Of a DNA stretch of 64,000 nucleotides, positions 47,150 to 60,924 are shown in pieces. This stretch comes from Thuidium tamariscinum. Lineage: Eukaryota; Streptophyta; Bryopsida; Hypnales; Thuidiaceae. The number at the start of each line of letters is the position of its first letter. Within the stretch, counting starts at the first letter, position 1. The DNA is taken from the NCBI GenBank assembly GCA_947034885.2, contig OX344749.2, positions 51,055,682-51,119,681 of the forward strand, written 5' to 3'. Made by a program: the position numbers and the translations under genes. Under the pieces are notes generated by a model. It saw nothing but the letters and a program-made list of their open reading frames with translations, made no database searches and had not been told where the DNA came from.

Positions 47150-49690
47150 CTTCTTTCATTAGAATTATTATATAGTAGGACCACCTATAGCCAAATGCTT
47201 AAGTGATTATACACATGTTCTAGAGAAGTAGAAACCAATGTAACTTTTCTATGATGTAAAAAGATGAGAATCATAGGGATTGTCTATTTTTTTTCTTTAA
47301 ATCCAAATTTCTATAAGTTTTAGAAGTCAAAAGTTGGCTTGAATTTACTCAATGCATAGAGTCTTTCAATTTGAATCATTCATTAACTACTTTCCTACTC
47401 ACTACATTGGAACATGTATCATGAACTTATTAGACCCAATCTTGAAAAGGAGTAGAAAATACATTTCAAGTTGGGGTTGAAATTTATTCAAGCCTTAGTT
47501 GGATATGACTACACCTATAGGTTGGATATGGATTCCTAGTTGGCAATGGGTGGTTCTACCATAGGTAATGCCAAAGTATACTAGTTTATCAGCTTTACTA
47601 GATTAGTATCGTTGTAGTCCTCAAAAAGGAAGGTCAAAAGTAGAAAAAAACAAAAAAACAATTAGTATTTGAAGTGATGTAGGATAGTGGTAGTAGTAGG
47701 ATTGTCTAATGCATATGTATAACAATCAAAGGAGTTGGATTTTCTTTTTATTCTTTTGGGAGGACAAGTATCAAGAATCTATTACTATTAAATCATTTTA
47801 TCAAATATCATTTACACATATATCATTTTATTGTTACCTATAAATAAAAATGTTTTTTTTAAGTGTTTATGTTAGAAGATGGTGATAGTTTTATTTTTGT
47901 GCAAATTACATGAATATTATTTAGTAGAATTGATATATTTCAATTTTCATCTTTACAACAAGACAAATATAAGGGTTGTCTCAATTTTATTGAATTAGAT
48001 TTTGTACTTGGTTATTTGTCTATGATTGCATACAATCATAGCAAAATAGCACAAAAATATTGCAATAGTAGGTCCATAGAGCCAAGGAGGATTATAGTAA
48101 GGTCATGATAGAAGCAAAGGCTTCAATACATTTGAACAAGTATCATCTATTTTAAAAGAGGGACAATTCAAATTGTATGTAATTTCTAATGAAAGATGTC
48201 ATAGTAGAATGGGCCTTGAAGTATATAAGGTGAAACCACCAATAACCAATAAAATAAGAAATTCCAAATATGATTTGGTATAGTACAAGGCAAATCAAAT
48301 TTTTTTAGGGGTGCAATTATAGAAATGGTTGAATTGGAAGTGCAAATTTTTTAGTAATATTATCACTTGAATTGAAATTTCTATGAATTTTGAAAGGCTT
48401 AAAGTGCTCCAATTGCATAGCCAATCTCTAAACTTTTCCAATTTTGATCATTCAACTACTATTCTTTCACTTAGCACTTTCTACTTTTTTATTCATTGTT
48501 TTAGAATACATGGCATGAAGTTATTAGTCCCAATCTTGAAAAGAAGAAAAAAACACATTGATTTCTAGCCTCAGTAGAAAATAATTCTAAAAACTTAAGG
48601 AAATAATATGTACATAGTAGTGACAAATTCTTGTTTACATTTGATAATTTTGTTTTAAAAATAATCATTTCTAATCATTTAAGAACATCAAACCAATTCT
48701 AGTGCTAGAATCCTAATATTGTGATCCAAAGGATATGGACAATATCAAATAGCTCAATGCGTTCACTGCAAGCTGCTTACAACTCACTCATTGCCTAATA
48801 TTGCACATGCCACGCAAACACAATGTTAATCCAAATTTCCAACTCATTCTACTAGCACACACTCCTTTTGTGACATCGGGCATATGACTTGGTAACATGG
48901 TATGGAACTTTCATCTTATTGTGTGAAGACTTGTTGTGGCACTACTCACCATAGTCCCAATAGCCCTTAAGTGTTATCCCACTCCATGCTAGCCCATTTT
49001 ATATATATTTACTACTTCCAATCTATGGCTAATTGACACTCACGATTCCAATCACATCTAAAGAGGCCTAGCAAGGAGGGGGACTCTACCCAACCACTAC
49101 CACCAGATACATATACAAATCTCTTGTAGTACCTTAGAGCAATGGTGAAGTTGTATCTAAGCAATAAAGGAAGAAAGATGATTGGATGAGAAGGTACAAA
49201 TAAAGAATCTTTTCAATAAATAATGCATCCAAGTGTTGTCTATAATAAGTTAGCCTATGAATCCATTAAGGTAAAGGCACCAATAGTCAATCACTTAAGC
49301 AATTTTTAGACAGATCTTAAGCAATATGAAGCAAGTGAGAATTTTGCCAAGTAGGAAGATAGGAAATATGGGCATTGCAATTTTTTTTAAATTTTATTCC
49401 AAAATTGAAATTAATGTGATTTTTGGAAGCCAAAAAGTTATTCGGACTAGTAGCCATTGTTTGGATTCTTCCAATTCCAATCATAGGCTAAGTACTTTCC
49501 GGCTTACTACTTCCTACTTTCTTACTCACTACTCTAGGATATGTGTCATGATCTTATTGGACCCAACCTTGAAATGGAAGAAAAAACACATCACAAGCTT
49601 TGGTTGGAAATATGTTCTATCCTTGATTGGAAATAGCTACACTCTACACGTTGGATAAGGGTCCCTAGGTGGACATTAGTACTCCTATTA
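47150..49690 (+). repeat. Three diverged copies of a ~400-bp repeat, about 1.05 kb apart
   Basis: Copies near 47170-47580, 48230-48590 and 49275-49690 share, in order, 'aacc(a)ccaatagccaat', 'ccaattttgatcattca', 'ctactttc(t)tactcact', 'atgtgtcatgatcttatt' and 'cccaatcttgaaaagga'. An inverted copy is at 21690-21960. Frames in it are not conserved between copies. Confidence 0.55.
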
Positions 49691-52178
49691 AAAACAAGTT
49701 GTCTGAAATAGATACTTCTATCTTATTTGTCTCGGGGAGGAGTCTCCTTGCATTTTAGAGACATATGTGTGGCGGAATATGTAATACATGCAATACATCC
49801 TAAAATTTCCAAAAAATTTCCAAAAAATAAATAATGAATAGATTGTACTACTTTAAAAGTTTATATTTTGAATTATTGTTATTTTTTAATGATAATAGCA
49901 ATTAGTTATAAATTTTTAAAGATAAAAGATACACTGTAAAGCTGAAAATAACTTTCACACCCCTATATTATATAAGAAAAAAAAATGAAAAAAAATTCTA
50001 TAGAATAGCTTTCTATTGAAAGTTTATTTTGGTTGAATATTGATGCAATAGTCATCTTCATGTGATCACTATAAATATTTTAATTGAAAAACATGACATT
50101 TTAGTTCATTTTTCAACCCTTTCTAGACAACATATTTTATGTTATTTGGAATTGAAATTTTTGTCAATAGAAACCTTTAGTCATTGTTAAACAAATCTCA
50201 AAATTATAGGATGAAATTATAGTTTATTCAAAAGTAAATAGGGGGTCAAAAAATCACTTCACCGCATGTGGGTACCCGAAATGCAGTGAAAGTATCCTCC
50301 CGGCGAGTTTTTTGTAGATGTAAATGCTTCATAAATTCAAAGAAGATTACAGCATCAGTAATTTGTTCTCTTAGTGAATGAGGAAAATTATTGGCCCTTT
50401 CGAAATGAGTACACATCTATGTCTTGCAATGAAATTCTACTTCATTTGTGTAAAAAAATTGAGTATCGCTACAAATTTTTTAATTTTTATAAATTTCTTA
50501 CAATATGTTATATTTCAATCTACACTAGTTTTGTTATTCTACAAATAAAGTGACTTTTCCAAATTAGTGGAATTAATTGTAAAAATAAAACAAGTTCGGA
50601 ACAGCGATATCAAAAGGAGGCGTAAAGAAGAAACATCTAATATTACACCTCTACCTTGCATTGGATCCTAGACTTATCCAATAGCATCCGTAGATTGTAG
50701 TGAATGTGTTTGCTACATACTTGACTCTAATTTTCTGATGCATATTAAGAACACATACCAAAATTTGATTGGCTCACTATTGATTCTAGTATTGTTTGTA
50801 TTTGGATGTATCTACATGACAAGTTCAATGGTCTAGGGAGCCAATACTTTTAAAAATCATAAAAATTACATACAACATCCAAAAAATCTATGTTTTTTTT
50901 TAAATATTCATAAGTTTTACTCGCTAATATTAGAAAAATATTATTTATAGAAAAAAATGCCTCCAACCATATTGAATTCTTTATTTGGACATTTTTGGGT
51001 GCTTCCACTATAACTATAAATAGTAGAACAAAAATAGGGCACCAAACTCCTTTGGACCTCAGTTTTGGCACTCCAAACAGTTTGATCAATTGGTCCTTTG
51101 ATTTTCCTGAACTTGAGCTCCTAATCCATCAAATCCACCTACTTTACAATTATTGTAGTGTGCTCTAAAATTGCCCCTCTTCTTCAAATTGTCTTCTAGA
51201 AGGCTCTAAAATGGATATGTATCGATGAAGAAAAGGACTAAGATTACGTCATGTAACATAATAAGGTTTGGTTCATAGTTCTTTAGTGGATGGTTGATAC
51301 TTTTTCAATGGTTGATTTAAGAACCACTGTGGGTGCATTTCTAATTAAACAAATAGGTGTTCATTAAATATTTTCAAGATAAGAAATGACCATCCAACTA
51401 CCTTTTTACTTAAGTATCCTAAAAAATCTGAAATTATTAATTGATTTAAGCTTTCATTTTAGTTTTAGTATGTAAGAGTCACATTTAGAAACCTTCTCTA
51501 TTACTTTACGCATGCTGCAATGCTTGTTTTTGGTGTTGTCATATCTTCTTTCAGACCACATGTGTATGATTTTTGCAAGGGCTACAAATCACAAATAGGT
51601 ACCTACCGCATAATTCTTTGAAAATTCCACATCACTTCTTCTTCAAGTGAAAAATAAACGAAAAAAAAACTTGGACATCTAAAACCCATCAAAAAATGCC
51701 CAACAGCCCTTAAAGTGTCGCTTTTAGAGCTACCTACCTTAACTCTAGTGTCAAGCACACTAAATGTCGTTACTATCTCATAAAATTGGAAAAACAAAAT
51801 ACTGTAACTTAGTCGACCTCAGTAAGGCTGCATGGCGCTTTTGGGTGTACCTACCTTAATATATAAAAAGAAGTTGACAGTAATCGCAAATGCAGGACAT
51901 TAAATCCATCAAATTTTGGGTTCTCTGGGGTAAAAGTGAATAAAAGTCCCCTATTTTATGCCGTATCTAGGGCATGGTCTAGGCCAGTTTGGTATTCGTG
52001 ATTGCGATTATGAATTCAGAATTTGCAAAATAAATTATTAGCAAGAAATAAAAAATTCTTGTATTCTCCACTAAGGTACCCCCCCCCCCCCACTAGGTCC
52101 ACTTTCAATGGTAGGATTCAACGTCTTCAATAGCAAATGATCCTACATAACACTTTAATTTGAGATAAGGTAGTGCAT
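49691..52178. other. Intergenic, no gene seen
   Basis: Contains ends resembling the TA-flanked MITE (51720-51745, 51840-51862), the repeat shared with 43700-43860 (51040-51205), and a run of about 14 C near 52079-52092. Frames on either strand are short and unrecognised. Confidence 0.45.
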
Positions 52179-52775
52179 TTAACTTCTGAAGGACTAAGGC
52201 ACATTTTGGACACAAACTATGAAAATTTGCCTCTTTTGAGGGCATTGAGAAAATAATCAAGAAAAAGTTTGTTTTTTAAAAACTCAACCACACAAATTTG
52301 TACTAAAATACTATAAAAATGTGTGGGAAAAAATTCAAAAACTTATACCATACAAATTGAAAGATTACACTGTTTAAAGTTACAAGATAAAGTTTTTTTT
52401 GTTTCTTTTATCTTGCCTAACAAGGCCATCAAATGTTAAGTCCTCCTAAAGTGAGATTTTTACACAATAGATGGTTATTTTCTTTTTACTTTTTCATCTT
52501 GTATTTTGACAATTGCATGCTTGTCAAATTCCAAAATTATAGGAAGAATTTTTGCACATATTGCTCAAAGCTACTCTAGTTGTTCTAAAAGTTCACAATA
52601 ATGTAACTTTTTATCTAGGTAGCTAATGAAAAAAAGTAATATTAGTTTTCTACTTGGAAAGCACATGCTTACACCTTATGTAAAAATTTGAACATTTATT
52701 AAGAAACAACTTTATATGCATTTATCTAAAATCTCCTACTTGCAACCAATGGTAATTTGATCCTTTAAGAATTAA
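52179..52775. mobile_element. TTAA-flanked element, 597 bp
   Basis: Left TTAACTTCTGAAGGAC; right, reversed, TTAATTCTTAAAGGAT. Its right TTAA (52772-52775) is at the same time the left TTAA of the next element. Confidence 0.55.
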
Positions 52776-53197
52776 CCCCTAACTTACAAATAATTGACTA
52801 CCGGTATCAATGTACAATGGGGGGGCAATAATCTTATAAACTAAACCATCTATATTGAAATTCAAAGAATTTTACATAACATGGAATACATTTGGTATTT
52901 TTCATCTTATATTATTAACATTATTTAATTTTGGAGTGACAATATCCAAGTTTTGCAAAATAGATATCTATAAATTTTAACTAAATTTTAAAAGGAATTT
53001 TCAATTTTTGACTTCAAATTTTATGGAAAAATATTGGTCTATGTAGTAATTGATTTAACCTTATAGATATGATCTATAGATCATATTTTACAACTGTTGT
53101 TTGAGATTCATCATCAAATTATTATTCAAAGCTCCATTTTTCAATATATCTTCACAATTTTGGAAATCTAAACTACCCTCGGTCCATAAGAGGTTAA
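52772..53197. mobile_element. TTAA-flanked element, 426 bp, abutting the previous one
   Basis: Left TTAACCCCTAACTTAC; right, reversed, TTAACCTCTTATGGACC. The termini match loosely. Noncoding. Confidence 0.45.
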
Positions 53198-53662
53198 TCC
53201 CCTTCATTTTCAATAGAGTTATTTATTTCACTTGGGCTTAATTAACACCAATGGAGGATATCTTAATCTTGATAGGGATAAAATTACTTGAGAAGAGTAA
53301 CTCTAAAAAAAGGTAGAATGAAAGTATTTGGACCACTTGATAAGATTGAGTTTATAATGAGACAAAGTGAGATTATTTTGACCACTTGATTGTAATAGGG
53401 AATTTCTTTCTTCTTGAAATTAATATATTCCACCTTGGTATGCAATTGCAATTACAACTAATGTTTTGTAGTTTACTTAGGTATGTTTCTTGCGGGCCAC
53501 ATTAATAAATTAAAACTACAAATTGGAATTAGACACATGTAACAAATGGTATAAAGTTTGGTTCAAACTAGCACATATTGGCATTGTAGAATATAAAGTT
53601 TGTAAGAAATAAGTGGTGAAATTTATTTAGTTACTTAAAAAATTCCATGTTGGATTTTGCAA
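53198..53662. other. Intergenic, no gene seen
   Basis: AT-rich; nothing recognised. Confidence 0.55.
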
Positions 53663-54625
53663 TTAACCCCTAAAGGTTTTTGACTATGTTTTCACCAAAA
53701 AACTTCTAAAACTACAATTTCTAATACAAATGCAAAATTTTAGAACTTTTTTTTTTTGACACATATAACTATAGGACCTTGTAGTAAGGTGGTTTGAAAA
53801 TATGTGAAGAAAATTTCAAAATTTTCCACCATGTAAATTGCAAAATATTGGCATTTGAATAGATAAAATTCTTTTTTCTTATCCCTGCAAAAACTTGGGT
53901 AGCTACACTTCACAAGGTCACATTTGTATGAAAAAATGTTCAAAATGGTGGTTGTTCTTTGAACTAATCCTTCAATACAAGTTGGCTACATGCTCAAAAA
54001 AATTCAAATCATTTGGAATTGTACAACATATAGAAAAAAAATAGTAAGTAGAAAAAAATAGAAAATGATTCTAAATTCTAAATTATGAACTACTTTGTTT
54101 TTATTTATGGAAATGAAAAATGCCAATCCCAATGGTTGTAATATTGTAATAAACAATATTCAATCCAATGTTTTAATGTTTTTTCAAAAATATTAAAAAT
54201 TGAATTACATAAATGATTTCAAACTTTTTGTAGAGTAGAGATTCTATAATTATCCAAAAAGTACCCCAAACTAAAACTCCTCATAACTTTCATCTCACTA
54301 ATCAAAATGGAATGATTCAAAGCTTTCCACATAGATATAAATCTAATAAACTAATTCCAAGTTTTTATTTTTAAAATAATAAATTTAAAAGAATTTTTTT
54401 AGCTACTTGGGCTGCCTCGGCTACTCGCCAAGTAAAGAAAACGACATATCATGCTAGAACTTTTTAACCATATAGTGAAAAGTTATGAAAATTGTTGGAC
54501 CTCAAAGCTACTCCCAAGGAAAATGTTCTATGAATTTTTTTTTAAAACTAAAAAATCCATTAGTAATGAGCTCCCCAAAACCACTATGTTGCCAAAAAAT
54601 TGCAATTTAGGGCTTTTGGGATTAA
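53663..54625. mobile_element. TTAA-flanked element, 963 bp
   Basis: Left TTAACCCCTAAAGGTTTTT; right, reversed, TTAATCCCAAAAGCCC. The interior near 54245-54330 matches, inverted, the block at 1060-1150 of the 780-1741 copy and the loose piece near 37310-37370. The same total length as 780-1741 (962 bp) suggests a common ancestral size. Confidence 0.65.
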
Positions 54626-54864
54626 ACTTTCTATTTTATCTCAAATTTACACTTTTAGAATGAATTCTATGAAGATAATGGCTAGAGTGCACTCAAATCC
54701 TTCAAGCAACAATTGGGTGATGAATAGAATGTTGTTCAAGTTTGGCTTAAACTAAGGTCAAAGTCCATTCTATTCTCCATTTGGAATCCTTCTGGTCTAG
54801 TCTTGTCAGTTAATAATTACTTTCAGTTTTTTAGAAATGATCCTAAATTTCAAGAAACAGTGAG

Positions 54865-55225
54865 AGATTTTGTTTTATTCAAGCCTTGACAAGTGACTAG
54901 ACATGAATAATGGACCTTGAATTTTGTCCATGATTGTGTTGATTAGTCATCAAAGAAAGATATATGAAAAATAAGGGAATCTTGAGAGATTTTGTTTTTA
55001 TTCCAGTCTTGACAAGTGACTACACATGAATAATGGACCTTGAATTTTGTCCATGATTGCGTTGACTAGCAATCAAAGAAAGATACATGAAAAATAAAGG
55101 AATCTTGAGACATTTTGTTTTTATTCAAGTCTTAATAGGTGAAAGGACATGAATAATGGACCTTGAATTTTGTCCATGATTGTTCTGACTAGTCATCAAA
55201 GAAAGATACATGAAAAAGGCCACAC
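54865..55225 (+). repeat. Three tandem ~123-bp units
   Basis: Landmark TGAATAATGGACCTTGAATT lies at 54904, 55027 and 55150. Each unit also has 'gagagattttgtttt', 'gacaagtgact' and 'catcaaagaaagata'. Divergence is modest. Confidence 0.9.
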
Positions 55226-55845
55226 GACAGTTGTGTGGCCTATCTTTTGAGTGGATAGTGGATAGTGAGGACACTTCCACCCAAAAGATAGTGCCAATTT
55301 AGATTTAGATTTAATTTTTTAGTTAGTTAATTTTTTTTATTAACCCTAGAGTCTCCCCAGGTTTCAATTGATTAATTAATTAAAATTAATTACCCCCCAT
55401 TCCCCCCTCCCATCTTTTTTTTATAATTTTGAGTAATAGTTTATAAAACAATCAATATGGAATATTGATTGTATCTTGTATCCCTTTTCATATTCGTATC
55501 CATTTCCATATTCCCTCTTGTATCTATATTCGTATCTGCTCTGTATCTATATTTGCTCATGTATTTGTATTTATACTATATTCATACCATATATGTATTC
55601 TATAATATGTCTACCATATCCATACTTGGTACCATATATGTATCATATATATATATACAATATCCATATCCATATTCTAAATTCATATTTGAACGGCTCA
55701 GATTAAATCTTCCAAAGATCAACAACATGTGATTTTTTGAGAAATCAACAGCATTTGGGAAGGGGAACATTTTTTAATTTAAAATCAATGGCTTGTGATG
55801 GGGGGGGGCACTAGGAGGTGATGCATCTTTTCAATGGATAGATAC
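55217..55845. repeat. Dispersed element related to 41335-41885, opening with a hairpin
   Basis: Starts with GGCCACACGACAGTTGTGTGGCC (about 55219-55241), a tight hairpin, followed by the same block order as 41335-41885: C-rich block, 'aatatggaat', pyrimidine-rich pentamer array (55470-55690), and 'aaatcaatggct' plus a G-run. Two overlapping frames at 55469-55732 translate the pentamer array. Confidence 0.55.
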
Positions 55846-56031
55846 ATGAAAAATAAGTGAACAAGGCTCATACATGACAAATTAATCCCAAGGTCACTCT
55901 AAAATAATTTCTCCAAATTTAGGTCTTTTATATAAGTGGAAAAGTTATCTTTAGTCAAACAACATTTTCAACCTTAAGTATAGAGGCTTGTCTCCAATTC
56001 TTAAAAACTATATGAATTTAGACAACTCTAT

Positions 56032-56337
56032 TGTTATGAACTAGTTTGTACAAACTGGTCGTAGTGGCGGTTCGGACGGTTAGGGTTAGTTATCTTTCTT
56101 CTTCCTCTTAAGAACCACAGAGGGTGTTTTGTCCCTCATGTGTTATTTTGTTAATGTAATGAAAAAAGCGTTTGATGTAAACCAAATGTGTTGTAATGTT
56201 TGCACATACATCGTTAATTAATCTCAATGCAAGAAGTGGTGAAATTTCATATGTGTAATTAGATGAATGATTGTCCAAATGTTTTGATTCAAATGGAACA
56301 TTTATCGTAATGAAGTAGGTTCTGACATAATAACACA
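56032..56337 (+). repeat. 5' LTR of the chromovirus
   Basis: About 300 bp, starts TGTTA, aligned along its length with 62979-63277. Most differences between the two are transitions. The right boundary is approximate. Confidence 0.85.
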
Positions 56338-59300
56338 TTGCTGATCGGTTTATGCTCTATGTAGTTCTGATGGAGGTTGTAATTTCAATATTAATTTGTA
56401 ATTAGCTCAGGCCAATTCAACTAGATCTTAGCTAGTATGTGATTTGGAGAGAAGGGGTAATTTCCAAGGTCAATTTTTTGCTTGCAGTCGATGGGCTCCA
56501 AAGCCTTACAACTGAGCTCCAATGGACACCGACGAGCTTCGATGTTTGACTGACGGTGCCGACACCTTGGGTCGGGGCCTGTAGCGTTGAACTGCTGACA
56601 TCTTGGGGTGGGGTTGGATTTGCGTCTATGGACTGCTCCGATGGGCTCGCCTTGGTTGGGCCTATAGCACCGGATCTCTAAGTGGGGTGAGCCATATGTG
56701 CTCTTGAGATCTTTGATTGAAGCTGAAATTAAATTTTTTTTTATTGTTGGCAATTGGTCCGCAGGATGGATCAGGAGCAGGCAGGAAGGGAGTTGGAGCA
56801 CATTGTGATGTCAGATGGAGTTGGACTGGAGTGGGTTGCCTTCATGCAACAACAAGTGCATACCGTCCTTCAAGCTGTGATACCCCACCTAGTGCATCAG
56901 ATTTCTAATTTGGCGTGGGTGGGGTCGCAACAAGGGTCTCTCTTCTTGAGAGGGAGATTGATCCCATGCATCCCAAGGTGGTGAGTCGGAATATAACAAT
57001 AAGGAGTTGAAAGTGGTGGAGCTGAAAAGATTTTCTGGGAGGAAAGGCAATGAGGTGTATCGGTGGTTTGCATGGCTGCAGTTGGTGTTTTGAGGTAAAC
57101 CACAAACTTATAGCTCAGATGTTGACAAAGTAGCTTACATATGAGCTTTTGTACATGTTTGGGGCAACATAGAATTGGGCGATGTCCCTTTTTTAAGCCC
57201 TTGATGAGGGACGATAGGACGAATTGTTAGTGGACTATGCAGCTTTTCAAGAAACAGTTATCAGAGTATGGGGATCTTGATAGAAGAAATAACGTTGAGG
57301 ATCACCTTGGAAGGCTCTAACAAATTAGCTCAATGGTGGCATATATTTCCATGTTCAATGAGTATGCAACACAAGTTGATTGGAATGAGTCCAATTTGAT
57401 GGCACAATTTTGTGGTGGGCTTAAGGGTGATATTTTTGACTTGGTGGCCACTACAGAGACTCAACCGCATCGGCTTTACGATTGGATGACGATGGCATCC
57501 TGAATCAATGAAAGATTATAGGGATGACATTAGAATTGTCGATCGCAATTGGAATTCTTCAACCTCAAGATTCCAACCCCTTCTTCCAGTGATACCTCTG
57601 GATGGTTTCAAACCAATCCCAACAACTCTAGATTAGTGCCTATGGACCTTGGGGTGGTGTGTGCTACCTTAGCATTAGTGAAAACTGTTGCTAAGAGGCT
57701 TGAATACCAGTGTCAAGGTCAGTGCTGGAGTTGTGGAGAGTTAGGCCATGTGAGGGCAATGTACCCAACTAATCCATCATGACTTCTATCAATCGCGGCT
57801 ACAGCAGGAAGATAAGAGATACTGTCGAGAAAAGGGATAGTATGGGACTAAGCAATGGGGTTCAGTGTTCGAGTGGAGGTACCATTCAAAGTGTCGATGT
57901 CTCAATGCTGAGAAGCAGTATGAATGGTACAAGGAAGGATGGGCAACAAAAATCAGAGAGCTGGCGCCATTTGCCAACCAATTCATTTTTCTCAAATCAA
58001 ATTCTTGAGGGGCTTGTAGGCCAAAAGGAAGGAATAGGATCATTGTCTCTACAAACGATGATCAATCCGGGAGACCATCTCACTTTTGAGGTTAAAGTCA
58101 AGTCCCTCGCGATTCAAGCCTTGTTGAATCTGGGGGCAATAGGGGTGTTCATGCATCCCGTATTTGACGCACGATGCAACGCTCGCATACAACCCAAACT
58201 AGTGCCGCGTGAGGTTCAAGTGGTGGACAAAAGAATAATCGACTTTGGCCTCATTATGTATGAGGCAAAGGTTGAGTTAATCATCAAGGATCATTGAGAA
58301 ATGTTAGTAGTTGATATTACCAACACTGGAAGGTATTTGTGCATCCCATGGCTGATCCATTACGATACTACTATTTGCTGGTTACAACAGAGTATCAACC
58401 TCAATTCTTGTTATTGTGAGGATAATTGCAAGGGCCATTCATCAATTCGAATAATGGAGGGACTCCATGACATCATAGGTGTTGATGGTCGAAGCCACAT
58501 GGCCGAGGATGAGCTTGCATTGATCCCAGCACCAAGAGAGGGGAAGTTGGCTCCAAAGCCATCGACAACAAGGGATTGCTCCATTGGTAGCATTGCGAGG
58601 AGGCTCATCTACTTGAGCGAAGGCGACGCAATACAAGCTGAGGTGGACTGGAAGATAAAGTGGGCGCATGTTGAAGAATTTCTTTCAAATCCAGATCACC
58701 ATCGTGGTCTCGTGGGATTCCAAGATGGCAGAGTTTGAGCTAGACTGCTAAGGCTCAGAGATATTAGAGCTTAGGGCATTGTAATGGGGCCCAAAGGTGT
58801 CAGCTCATTGGAGGTATTGGACAGCTTTGACAAGATCGAAGATGATGGGGCAAGGAAGCTGAAGTTTTCAGCGATACAAGTACCTAAACATGCATTCATA
58901 TCCGCTACAAATTTTTGACTGTCTACTAAAGAGGCAAAAATTTATGTGCTAGAAATCTTAGAGTGTAATCATGGGGTTGAGGCTACAAGCACTATGGATA
59001 CAACGATTCTAGTAGAGTATAATGACTTGAGGGGGACGTTTAGTGAAGAGGCATCAAATGAATTGCCAAACCATAATATGTTAGACATGAAGACCAAATT
59101 TAGGGAAGGACAAGAGCCTTGTAACATCGGTTTGAAACCAATGTCTCCAATGGAATTAGAAGAACTCTGTAAATATTTAGAAGAAAATTTGGGGAAAGGG
59201 TGGATTCAAAGATTGAGGTCCCCAATTTCGGTGCCCGTTGTATTTGCCTGGAAGAAAGATGGCTCCATATATAAGGATATGTGTGGATTATCAAAATTTT

Positions 59301-60924
59301 AGTAAGGTCACGATGAAAAACTCGATAATCCTTACTTCTTATTCCAGAACTTACGGATTGGCTTGCAAGCGCAACAATATTCACCGAGCTCGACATTCGA
59401 CAAGCTTATCATCGGGTGCGTATAGCGTTGAGTCATGAGTTCAAGACAATGTTCAAAACTTGATATGGTTTATTCGAATATTTGGTTATGCCTTTTGGAT
59501 TAACCAATGCACCGGCTCAATTTCAGTCCTATACGTAGAATATATTTGGTGATCTCTTAGATATTTCCATAGTGATATATTTGGATGATATTTTAATTTT
59601 TTCGAAGACATTAGAAGGATAGCGACAAGTGGTATGAGAGGTGTTACAATGACTCCAAGAGCATGGACTTTACACTAAGGAGTCAAAATGTGAATTCCAT
59701 CAGCAATCGGTAGAATTTTTGGGAATGGTGGTTTCTTCACAAGGGCTCGAGATGTGCCAAGATAAGGTTTGAACTATCCAAGAATGGCCCATTCCAAAAA
59801 CACTAAAAGAAGTCCAAGCCTTTCTTGGATTTGCCAATTTTTATTGCAAGTTTATATGTGACTATTCAAAAATTGCCATGTTGCTTACAAATTTGACACA
59901 AAAGGGACAACTATTTGTATAGACATCGCAAACTAATCTTGCATTTATAGAACTCAGATCCAAATTTCTACAAGCACTAGTATTAATTCATCACAAATTT
60001 GATCGACCGTTTGTGCTTGAGACTGATGCATCGGATATGGCAATAGGGGGGGATTTTATTCCAGTATATTGAAGATAGAAAGCTCCATCCTTGTACATTC
60101 CGCAACTCAAAGATGTCACCAACAGAACAAAACTATGACATCTATGACAAGGAGCTCTTGAACGTGGTTCTGGCCTTTCAAGATTGGCGCATCTATTTGG
60201 AGGGGTCTCCATATGAGATCTAGATATTATCTGATCATAAGAATTTGGAGTGTTTCCTGACTACTAAGCAATTGAATTGGCGACAAGAGCGTTGGTCCAA
60301 ACTTTTATCAGCATTTCATTTCGATATCCAACATCAATTGGGCTTGTTGAACGGAAGGGCAGATGTTCTCTCATGACAAGTAGATCTCATAGGAAAGCAA
60401 AGTGGAGGTAAACGCCCTCTTTTACGAATTGCAGCGCTTGAGCTTTGCCAGTCAGTGTGGAGTGATGCTTGTATTATTAAACACTTAAAGCTGTCCATGT
60501 TGGAAGATCCTACATTGGAACCAATACTTGCATTTTTTAGAAGAAGCTCCGATAAAGCTCCACCAAATATCCACCATACACTTCAAGGCTATACTTTAAT
60601 TGATGGAATTTTCCATTTTTAGAAATTGATATATGTCCTTAATGATGAAGAGTTTCGCCGTCAGATTTTGAAGTCCAGACATGATGCTCCTGCAGTGAGA
60701 CATTAAAGGCGAGTAAAAACTTAGGAACTAGTAACAAGAGTATTCTATTGGCTTACTCTCCGATGATATGTATATCATTACGTCTATGGGTGTGATACGT
60801 GTCAGCATTCAAAATATATCCATCATGCCCACTATAGTTTGATGCAACCGATTCAGGCAACTCATGCACCATGGAAATCAATCTCCACCAACTTTATTGT
60901 TAAATTACCTAATACTATAGCCTT

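Noticed and set aside
55469-55732. Two overlapping hydrophobic frames resembling membrane proteins
   Set aside because: They translate a pyrimidine-rich pentamer array in two frames at once.
56421-57105. Minus-strand frames at the start of the chromovirus
   Set aside because: Antisense shadows of the leader and gag region.
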